NCBI GenBank assembly: GCA_022829145.1
Contig: CM040745.1
Span: 40,214,144 to 40,278,143, forward strand
Source: Albula goreensis
Lineage: Eukaryota > Chordata > Actinopteri > Albuliformes > Albulidae
DNA: 64,000 nt
Direction of reading: 5' to 3'
The position numbers were made by a program, and so were the translations under genes. The first letter of the stretch is position 1; every line of letters begins with the position of its first letter. Shown here piece after piece: positions 55,738 to 64,000 of this stretch. Under the pieces are notes generated by a model, which saw nothing but the letters and a program-made list of their open reading frames with translations, had not been told where the DNA came from and ran no database searches.

Positions 55738-56566
55738 CTGAGGAGGTAGACATACTGTAACTCCAAAGCCCATATGTATTAATGGTAATTAGGCTAATAG
55801 GTGGGTATACTGTCTGAGGAGGTAGACATACTGTAACTCTAAAGCCCATATGTATTAATAGTAATTAGGCTAATGGGTGGGTATACTGTCTGAGGAGGTA
55901 GACATACTGTAACTCCAAAGCCCATATGTATTAATGGTAATTAGGCTAATAGGTGGGTATACTGTCTGAGGAGGTAGACATACTGTAACTCTAAAGCCCA
56001 TATGTATTAATAGTAATTAGGCTAATGGGTGGGTATACTGTCTGAAGAGGTAGACATACTGTAACTCTAAAGCCCATATGTATTAATAGTAATTAGGCTA
56101 ATGGGTGGGTATACTGTCTGAAGAGGTAGACATTCTGTAACTCCAAAGCCCATTTGTATTAATGGTAATTAGGCTAATAGGTGGGTATACTGTCTAGGGG
56201 AGGTGGACATCTTGCAACTCCAAAGCCCATATGTATTAATGGTAATTAGGCTAATAGGTGGGTATACTGTCTGCGGAGGTGGACATACTGTAACTCCAAA
56301 GCCCATATGTATTAATGGTAATTAGGCTAATGGGTGGGTATACTGTCTGAGGAGGTAGACATACTGTAACTCCAAAGCCCATATGTATTAATGGTAATTA
56401 GGCTAATAGGTGGGTATACTGTCTGAGGAGGTGGACATTCTGTAACGCCAAAGCCCATATGTATTAATAGTAATTAGGCTAATAGGTGGGTATACTGTCT
56501 GAGGAGGTGGACATACTGTAACGCCAAAGCCCATATGTATTAATAGTAATTAAGCTAATAGGTATA
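55738..56566. repeat. 76-bp minisatellite, about 11 units
   Basis: The unit runs ctgaggaggtagacatactg...aatagg or aatggg, then tgggtatactgt. Unit starts are 76 bases apart (55738, 55814 and so on). In the first units two variants alternate (ctccaaag/atggtaat/aataggt and ctctaaag/atagtaat/aatgggt), giving a 152-bp higher-order period that breaks down further right. It lies between pde1b and ppp1r1a. Confidence 0.95.
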
Positions 56567-57389
56567 CTGTACATCCCCAGAACTTTAGGTAAATATTTTC
56601 TCTACATGCATGTATACCATTGATAACTCCATGCGTCCCTCCTCAAACATACATGAGTCACCTGTTTCATATTTTATCAGTTCTCCATCAAGTTTGACTA
56701 ATTTTCCTATCATACAATGCAAACAGTAGGCATTTTCATGGCATGTGAACTGAATGCATTCAAACAGACTCTAGCTCCGTGGGTTTTTGAAATATTGATG
56801 TAAGCAATGTTTTACACTTACTGCTCACTATCCATTAAATAATTAATATGTTGGATTTCTATTTTTAGGGGTCCTGCGAGTAGGCTTTGCAATGCACTGG
56901 TCTGTGATGTAACACTAATTTTTAAGCACAAAATGAGGAGTACACAGTTTTCAATTCAAGAAATGGACACTTTGTCCTTGTAAAATACACTGATGTCAAT
57001 TTTAATCCTGAGTATTGGAGTTACAAATACCCATTGACTGCATATAAACTCTTCTACAGCAGAGATGCTGATATGTAAAATTTAGAAAAATGTGAAAGAA
57101 CCGTGTTCGTGTTTGGAGTCCCTGTTCACCTTGAGTGGCCTCAGATTCAGAATACTGAGTACACTCTGAGAATTTTGATTAAAAACAGCAGCTGCCTTAA
57201 TTAAAGGTCATGTCAAATTAAAATTACGCCGATTTGACAAAGAAACACATTTTTTAATATACCACAAGCTGTGGATGAATTCCTCTGTGTTCTTATCATT
57301 CTCTTAATTACAAATCAAGCAATGAGGTATCTGGCCTAGCCAAATAGTAACATTTAGTTTGCCAACAGTCCAGACAACGGTTTAAAATA
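56567..57389. other. intergenic, no feature recognised
   Basis: AT-rich sequence between the 76-bp array and the LINE fossil; nothing recognised. Confidence 0.45.
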
Positions 57390-58260
57390 AAGTAAGGTAA
57401 TACAGGAAGATCTAAACAGAATCCAGAAGTGACCAGATACCTGGCAGATGACATTAAATACAGCTAAATGTAAAATCTTGCATATGGGAAATATTAATCT
57501 TCCAATATTACATCATGGAACGAACAGGATTAGGTTGTAATCAATTATAAAATGAATTACGACTGATAAATTGACTAAAGATTAATAGGATCTAGACAGT
57601 GTACTATGGCAGTAAACAAAGGGCTATCAGGATGCTGGGATACATAGAAAAAATATTGATTATAAATCTAAGGAGGTATATTAAAATACAATGTTTTAGT
57701 CAGTCCTCACTTGAAATATTGTTTGCAGTTATGGGTGCCACACTGTAAGAAAGACATTTAGGTTCTGAAAAAAGCAGAAAGAAGGGCAACTAAATTAATT
57801 CCTGACACATAAAAGCTATGAGGAAAGACTCATGTTACTTACCTATTCAGGTTTAGTGAAAGGAGACTTAGTGGGGATTTAATTGTGGCTTTTAAATTTA
57901 TATAAGGGGTGATTTAAGTGACCCACTATATATTTGGGTAAATTCAGTCTGTAAAATTCCGCAGTGATGTCAGGATGTATTATTTTACTTATGTATGTAG
58001 CAGAGGTAGATGCCCTTGCTGTGTCCAGTCTTGAACACAGCAAGGGTATCTACCTCTGCTAAATAACCTGGCAGCCTGTTCCAAGTATTGGCAATACTTT
58101 GTGTAAAATAATGCATACTGACATCGGTGTGGAACTTCAGAGACTTAATTTACCCTAAATGTTATTGTAGGTCACCTAATGCAATGCTGGATACTCGAAT
58201 ATCAAGGTTATTTAGGTCAAAAGGCCTGTTCTATACATGTTCTTATGGACTTGTATAGAC
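57390..58260 (+). pseudogene. non-LTR retrotransposon fossil (RT C-terminal part and 3' end)
   Basis: Broken plus-strand frames read WQMTLNTAKCKILHMGN, RMLGYI, LVSPHLKYCLQLWVPH, AERRATKLIP and ERRLSGDLIVAFKFI. Together these are the usual order W-Q-M-x-F/L-N-x-x-K-C ... R-x-L-G-Y ... P-H-L-E-Y-C-x-Q-x-W ... Q-R-R-A-T-K ... R-R-L-R-G-D-L of LINE ORF2 after the catalytic motif. The end near 58220-58260 (aaaaggcctgttctatacatgttcttatgg) is the common 3' terminus of that group. Many stops; long dead. An inverted duplication sits inside it at 57998-58061. Confidence 0.75.
57998..58061. repeat. near-perfect 27-bp stem, 10-nt loop hairpin
   Basis: Arm 57998-58024 pairs with 58035-58061 with a single G-T type mismatch (agatgccc against gggtatct). 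The loop is ccagtcttga. It sits within a decayed LINE, where the right arm reads like the element's own sequence, suggesting a local templated inversion. Confidence 0.85.
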
Positions 58261-58261
58261 A

Positions 58262-60560
58262 TAATATGATACCCCCACTTCTACAGTAAGTTTCATGATC
58301 CCCAAAAGGTGATTTTGTGTACATTTAACCTTAAATATATACAATTAAATATTATTCATGGATTATAGCACACTCATATGAACTCATCAACTGGAAATTG
58401 AAAGGTCAGAGGACACATTTTCGTTCCTTTTTTTAATGTAAGCAATGTCATATAAACATTATTCTATACATTTTGCAATCAAACATTTACAGCAGTGTTT
58501 ACAAATGCATATTTCACAAATATCTACCACAGGGTCCCGTTTGCAGTGCTTACAGAGTTATCGCTATCTCAGTGCTCTCACACTGGGTGAAGAGACACCC
58601 ACTGATGACCCGGCCTATTTAAAGTGTTCTCATTTTTTATCAGGTGAGGCTTTTAAAAGACGTCTGGATGGCTGGTCCTTGCCCAAAAGTGAATGCAGTG
58701 CCTAACCCTGTCTGGCTTGGCATGCGGTTTATGTGAGTACAATGAGAAGGGCATTCTGCCCAAACTAAGTGCACAGGGAGGGACAAAGGGAGGCGAGGAG
58801 AGAAGCCTGAGGATAGCTGTTATGTGCCATTTACACAGTGATGTCTGAAGCTTTCAGTCATCCTTCCAGCAAAATCGCCAAACCCTCCTACCTGCAGTGA
58901 ATGGCAGACCTAAGTTTTGGGGTGGAGGGAGGGGACTGGTCTTTGACAACAGTTTCATGCAGTTACGGTTCATTAGTTCATTCAGACAACAAATTTCCTG
59001 TACAGTAAGCTAAGAAATACCTGCTATGCTAAACCCTGTTTCTTTTCTGCTCTTCGCTACTTAAATTGGCTCTAGTCTACTATGTTAAGTGATAAAAAAG
59101 AGACATATAAGTTCTGTATTGCAGCTAGAAAAAAAAGCCAACCCTGTTACCTGTTTTCAGTAATTCTAAAATCGGGACCATAAAATGTTCCCCTCTAGCG
59201 TTTCTTTTCTGCAGCATGGCTGTCACGGCATTTGAAAAAATGCACAAGACAGCAGAGATGAAAGAAGAAAACACCTGCCCTCTAAAACTGGGCAGCTTTT
59301 TTTTTTGAAAGACATAGACACTCATTTTCAAGAAAAAACCAAAGTGTTTTGATAAATTATCAGCTCAATTAACACAACAGCAACATCAAAAATAACTAAT
59401 ACAAAGCAGGAAATCTAAGTAGTTATTAAAATTACTGTGCCCTTGCCCAAAATGTGATTTCAACAAGACAGGCTTAGTCGTGATTACAGAGGAGTTTTGC
59501 CTTAATTGTTCCTTGGCCTTTTAATGTAAAACACAATGATATTGCTTTAAGATGGATTCTCTGGAGAATCATATCCTTTTCTCTGAGCTGTTTAGTAATG
59601 TTTAATGTGTCTCAGTACATTTAACAGTATGGTACATGAAAAACCAACAAAGTGGATGATGAAAAAGAAAAAATCACAGAGAATAGAACCATCCTCCTTT
59701 ACCTTCCAACTCAGTGCTTCAATATTATTTTTCAAAAAGGGTCAAATGGACAAGTGGCATGAAAATGCAGTTATGAAGTTGAATGAAGTAAAAACCCTTT
59801 AAAGTGGAGTTAAATGATTTTGGCATTGAAATATGTGACCAGAGTTAAAGATGTATGGATAGGGCAGAGACTTGAGAGAGGACAGGAAAGTTTGGCCGTT
59901 TGTATTTGTTTCAGTCCATAAAACCTTTTTGCTGTTGTTGTTTGTTGTCAGAAAATGTAAAAATGGAGGCTGTCCTATTTCCCTTCACTCTGTGTGTCTT
60001 TTTTCTTCTTCTCCTCGGACAGTGGGCTCACGGTGGGGGCAGCTTTGGCGCCTGCTGGTGAAAACAGGAGGGGTACATCAGAAAGGAGGGGCTTGGTTTT
60101 TGGATATTCTGTATGAGGCACATTTAAGGGGCTAGGAAGCAGCATGGCTCTGTCCATTGACGCTCTGGTGAAACCTGGATATTCTTTGCCACATGCATTT
60201 AATGAATTGTATTTTCTCATCATACTGAATTATCGCTGGATTCACTGGCAACCAGGATTTATAACAGATTCTTCTGGAAACAACCACTAATGCTATCACA
60301 GCACTGTACACAGTATTTACATTCTCTAATACCATTGCTACCTCCGGATGACAAAAAACACACTCAGTCTTATTAAAAAGAAAAGCTAATCTGATCTCCA
60401 GTATCTAAAAAAAAGCTGCACTTCAACTGTTTTGAAAGTATTAGTATCTATTTGGAAGATAAAATTATCAGACCAAAACATCTCCTGTAAAACAGCTTCA
60501 AAACTAATTACTGGAAATCCAATTCAGATAAATTAAATGTATGATGATGATCCTAGCTTT
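58262..60560. other. intergenic / ppp1r1a 3' UTR side, no gene recognised
   Basis: AT-rich sequence. The 3' UTR of ppp1r1a (minus strand) must begin just left of 60567 or 61284 and run into this region, but I cannot fix its end. Confidence 0.4.
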
Positions 60561-60566
60561 ATGAAC

Positions 60567-60697
60567 TCAGTCATCTCTACCTGTTTGCGTGTGTTGTGTT
60601 GGTGTTCCCGTGGTAACGGCAGCCGAACTCCCTCCTTCCATTGGTGAGGATCCGTCTGTCCCACCAGTGGCCTCTAATAAGCTCTCTCTGGAAAACT
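60567..60697 (-). CDS. ppp1r1a: candidate ppp1r1a terminal exon
   Basis: On the minus strand the acceptor tgactttttgaag precedes AG TTT TCC. With one base from the previous exon it reads EFSRESLLEATGGTDGSSP, MEGGSSAAVTTGTPTQHTQ and TGRDD, then TGA at 60567-60569. The splice phase fits exactly, and the Ser/Thr/Gly/Ala-rich composition resembles the disordered C terminus of inhibitor-1. An alternative donor (acag|gtagag) near the end could lead to yet another exon. Too short to stand out as an ORF; inferred from phase and composition. Confidence 0.5.
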
Positions 60698-62962
60698 CTT
60701 CAAAAAGTCATAAATACAAACAGTCATTACAGTGCTAACATCACCTCCAGTTCTTCTGATTTTTGTAGACACCACATATGAATCAGCTGCAAAGAAAGAC
60801 ATCAAAATAAGATTTTATATTGACCTGTTTTCACTGAATAAACTACTTTCTTTTCAAACAACCCCCCTTCCCCTTTCTTCTTATTTGTGTGTCACTGCAT
60901 CTCAGTGATTGTTGCCTGGCCCGCCAACTGTCAGTCACATCATCTTGGCATTTAATTGCATGTGTTTGGTGTGCAGGGTGAACTTTTTTCCAGAAGACAA
61001 ATCATTTGAAAAACAGAAGCTAAACTTTAAGCAAGACAACCGCTCAAAAGAGTGGAGCGAACTGCCAGCGACTGATTGTGCGGTTTTTTTTCTTCTCTCC
61101 AACAGGATGATTTAATCCCTATTCTGCAGAGAAATTCTGCAGGGATCCCGGTTCTTTTCCCAGCCTCTGAATGTATTGCGGAATTGTAAATAAGTGTGAG
61201 CGGGGGGGAGACTATGGGGGGAGAGATATAGCGTACGCTGTCCTGCCCGCAGTGGTAGTGTATAATCGCAGTGAGTATTCCTTTCATCCCGCTCTAATAG
61301 GGCCTCTCTCTCCCACGGTTCTCTGGCTCTTGCATTCCTGATTAGCACGGATCAGAATGCAGGGTTTCCCCTTCTCCTCACCCTCCATCTGGCAGCGGAG
61401 CTTCTCAAAGGCCTCCACCGTGCTCTGGTCCCCCGGGCCCCACGCCTCCTCGTCCTCCGGAAGCTCGTCCCCGACCGGGACCGAGTCCGGGCTGGGACGG
61501 TCCGACAGGCAGCTTTCGGAGGAGCACTCGTCCCCTCCCCCGCCCTGCTGTTGCCGGTAAAGGTGATGCTCGACCAGAAATTGCAGTTCTGCGAGAGGAA
61601 GCAGGAGACAGGAATGAGATCCAGAGCCCAGAAAGTAAAGGACAGCTGGAATATGAAAGATGCTTCTCAATTATTCTTTTTCAAGTTAATTATCTACATT
61701 TCAGTTAAGTTAATTGACTCAATCAATTGATGACTCAGTTGAAGACCCCAAAACCCAAGTCAAAAAACTCTCATTTTTGAAAATACAAGGCTGTAACTCC
61801 AAACTCAAGCTCGGAGTAACAAAACAGTGCATTTCAGCACCAGTTCAGTGTGATTGCGGAGACTTCTGTCCATATAACAGTGCCATTGTTTCAGTTATTT
61901 GTTGTTTTTACAGTCCATAATAGTCATATTTAAGCAAATGTTAAATGCTTTTTCTATTGATTAGTCTCCCTGTTTTGTTTAGAATAACAACCAGAGGGAC
62001 AGAGCTAAAACCAAACTTTAAAATAGAAACAAGGTCAAATACTTGGCTATATGTGAGACATTAATTTATGATCGTCATCTATCTATGTGGCTTACTGTAC
62101 ATAAGATATATCACTCACTTTCAAAGTGACAACCTGAGAAGCCCTCTGATCAGACAAATTGTATTCAGGATATGTTCCTTCCCTGGTTTTTAATTGATGA
62201 CCATGCTAGTGGTCACCTTGGATACTGTAACTATATCAACTCACCATCCACTTAACTGCTTCTTTTAATCTTGCCCACATTGGCCAATCATGTGTTAGCC
62301 TACTGTGCTCCCACGCACCTGGCAAAAGCATGTTTAAATTCCACCTGCTACACACTGCACTCTCGGAATAGGCTACAGCTGGCTGCAGCTCTAAAAGCCC
62401 CAAAGATATGCAGTTTACTTACATAGTAAGGATTTCCTGAAGGACTCTTAAGAAGTAATTGCTCAAATTTGTGTTCAGGTCTAATCCTTCTCGCTAGCTC
62501 TAGTGTATAATGGTCTGTTTAATGAAGTGGGCAGCCGTGCCAAGGGCAGGCCATTTCGTGCCTCGTGCTGAGTCAGAGAGCAGAGGGGAGCTGAATGTGA
62601 AGGCTAACCTTGCAGCTTTTTGCATGCAGAATTATGAGAACCAGTTCAGATGCAGTGACGCTTCATCCAGTGTCATGTGATCTTAGGTCATGTAAGAAGT
62701 GAGAATCTGATTGGTCAGAGTCACTGTACCTTTCATCGTGGGTGTCCCACGTGCACCCTTCCTCCGTTGCCGGGGGGAATTCAGCAGGGCTTGCTGGGGA
62801 CACAAATAGGATTTGGGACTACAGGTCAGTTTGTATTTTAAGTGTGGTAATGTCATCCAGGCTGAAAAATACAAACCTGAACAGACATAATGTAAATGAA
62901 AATAAAATACTAAAACACACTTACCTTGTACAACTGGTTTGGAAGTCGGTCTTCATCAATTT
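60567..62962 (-). CDS. ppp1r1a: ppp1r1a, protein phosphatase 1 inhibitor-1, 3' exons (N-terminal exons outside window)
   Basis: Inhibitor-1 is a small, unstructured cytosolic protein that blocks PP1 when PKA phosphorylates a Thr in its R-R-R-P-T-P motif; that exon and the PP1-docking KIQF exon lie beyond 64000. The exons in the window read EIDEDRLPNQLYK (62925-62962), QALLNSPRQRRKGARGTP + TMK (62730-62793) and ELQFLVEHHLYRQQQ (61382 or 61284 to 61588). They match the family order EIDEDR-P-N, S-P-R-Q-R-K ... T-P-T-M-K, EL-x-x-x-VEHHL, and separate R1A from DARPP-32 and R1C. The SPRQ serine is the Cdk5 site of mammalian inhibitor-1. I favour splicing at 61381 to an exon at 60567-60697; read-through instead ends at 61284. 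Confidence 0.9.
61382..61588 (-). CDS. ppp1r1a: ppp1r1a exon (ELQFLVEHHL), spliced form
   Basis: Acceptor cctctcgcag. Encodes ELQFLVEHHLYRQQQGGG, an acidic Ser/Asp/Glu stretch and AFEKLRCQME. A good donor (GAGG|gtgagg) at 61381/61380 leaves phase 1, which matches the exon at 60567-60697. Without splicing the frame stays open to TGA at 61284-61286, adding about 32 residues including GKPCILIRAN. GC-rich relative to the surroundings. Confidence 0.75.
61589..62729 (-). other. ppp1r1a intron, no element recognised
   Basis: About 1.1 kb between the SPRQ exon and the ELQ exon. No repeat or RNA recognised. Confidence 0.5.
62730..62793 (-). CDS. ppp1r1a: ppp1r1a internal exon (SPRQRRK)
   Basis: A 64-base exon, acceptor gtgtccccag, donor gtacag. 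Encodes QALLNSPRQRRKGARGTPTM and K, then one base of Glu. Carries the conserved Ser-Pro site and the TPTMK motif. Confidence 0.92.
62925..62962 (-). CDS. ppp1r1a: ppp1r1a internal exon (EIDEDR)
   Basis: A 38-base exon, acceptor ctctgttgcag and donor gtaagt on the minus strand. Encodes (G)AA-ATT..., EIDEDRLPNQLYK, completing a Glu codon begun in an exon beyond the window. Confidence 0.9.
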
Positions 62963-63059
62963 CTGCAACAGAGAAAGGGAGAAACTGGTTTAAAATTTGA
63001 ATAAAATAAGAGACAACAGTATGCACATTTTTGTGATGCAATTTAATGAACAGATGAAC

Positions 63060-63262
63060 AGATGCCACTGCACACTCTGGCACACTCACACACACTCACA
63101 CACACTCAATAATATACACTGACAAAAACACACAAACACACACACGTGCAGTCATGCACTCTCATGTACATTTACAAACATACACATGTACATGAACACA
63201 CACTAGCGCATGAGTACTCACACAGACTCACAAAAATACACATATACTCATACACACAACGC
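63060..63262. repeat. cryptic (CA)n-rich tract
   Basis: Interrupted CA/CACT dinucleotide-rich sequence such as cacactcacacacactcaca and acacacacaaacacacacac. Confidence 0.85.
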
Positions 63263-63716
63263 ATCCACAGACAGATTGTGCTGTGCAGATTTTGGAGCCT
63301 CTACGCTGTCCCGCTGTGCTACAGTACCATGGGGGAGAAGATAAAGTGCTGTTTTGCAGCAAATTGACCTTGTGAGGAATCAGAAGTTCTGGCAGCACAG
63401 AAATGCTTTTACCAGCACATCTTTCAGGGTGGGTCAACGAAAATACAACTAAATTACAATCATGATATTTATCAGAACTGAAAAGATCCGTTCTCATTTT
63501 TAGTCCATGTCTGAATCATGAGATGGAATCAAAGATGGGGAAAAAATAGGTTGGAAAAAGCTATCAATTTATACTAGAGTAAAACCATTGACGGCAGTCA
63601 ATTGTGCGTCTGCTGTGCTTACATCCGTCTCTGGGCCTTTAAACTTTTTCTAGGACACCACCTTGTTGCCTGGCAACCTAAACATCCCCAGACACCAAGC
63701 ACTGAGTGTGTGCATT

Positions 63717-63741
63717 TGTGTGTGTGTGTGTGTGTGTGTGT
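63717..63741. repeat. (TG)n microsatellite
   Basis: About twelve perfect TG units in the ppp1r1a intron. Confidence 0.93.
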
Positions 63742-64000
63742 ACGCATGCCCTGCCAAATGTTTGATTGTGTGTGTCTGTTCCATCCCAGCACTGCACCAA
63801 AAGCACTAGAAAAACAGCAGCAGGATGAATGACTGCGAAGACATGGGTGTATTTTACATAAACAGAGCCCCTTTTTAACCAATCCTGTTTATGAAATACG
63901 CATTAGCCCTGGATCACGGGTCACCCGTCAAGCTCTCGACTTTAAATATTAAACAGGAAAGAATTTTTCCTTGTTATCCTTCAGATCTCCATGTGTGAAA

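Larger units (their letters stand above)
62963..64000 (-). other. ppp1r1a intron running off the right edge
   Basis: Contains a CA-rich tract at 63060-63262 and a (TG)n run at 63717-63741. I looked for the RRRPTPA and KIQF exons on the minus strand and did not find them. Confidence 0.6.

Noticed and set aside
63228-63497. Minus-strand ORF as an upstream ppp1r1a exon
   Set aside because: No RRRPTPA or KIQF motif and no phase-matching splice sites; it overlaps the CA-rich tract.

Overview
The window is vertebrate nuclear DNA, almost certainly from a ray-finned (teleost) fish. Its genes are split into short exons with GT-AG introns. It carries many teleost-type interspersed repeats: tRNA-headed SINEs with the conserved 'CTTTGGATAAAAGCGTCTGCTAAATG' type of tail, L2-like LINE pieces, Tc1-like and hAT-like DNA transposons, and minisatellites. 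The genes found are orthologues of NCKAP1L, PDE1B and PPP1R1A. They lie in the same order and orientation (+, +, -) as I recall for human chromosome 12q13.

Layout: 1-17.4 kb holds the last 23 coding exons and 3' UTR of nckap1l (Hem1, a WAVE-complex subunit); its 5' part lies upstream of the window. 17.4-31.4 kb is intergenic and rich in transposon fossils: a gag-like block at 19.2-20.9 kb, a LINE reverse-transcriptase scrap at 25.9 kb and a 5'-truncated L2-like LINE at 26.8-28.05 kb. 31.4-53.2 kb is the complete pde1b gene: 14 coding exons encoding 518 residues, with a short PDE1A/PDE1B2-like N terminus, then calmodulin-binding and HD-type phosphodiesterase domains. Its introns hold a 2.1 kb 30/60-bp minisatellite, two related fold-back elements (one flanked by an 8-bp duplication), two Tc1/IS630 transposase fossils and three SINEs. 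53.2-60.5 kb is intergenic, with a 76-bp minisatellite and a LINE fossil containing a near-perfect hairpin. 60.5-64 kb holds the 3' exons of ppp1r1a (protein phosphatase inhibitor-1) on the minus strand; its first exons lie beyond the right edge.

The three genes have separate known roles: actin nucleation in blood cells, Ca2+/calmodulin-controlled cyclic nucleotide breakdown, and PKA-controlled inhibition of PP1. They form a conserved neighbourhood, not an operon.

The points most worth checking are: (i) two single-base reading-frame breaks in neighbouring nckap1l exons; (ii) three minisatellites that each begin within about 20 bp of a 5' splice site; (iii) expansion of the Pol III A-box region of a SINE into 15 tandem copies; (iv) a phase-compatible extra 3' exon of ppp1r1a that changes its C terminus. 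I found no evidence for a new multi-gene system.
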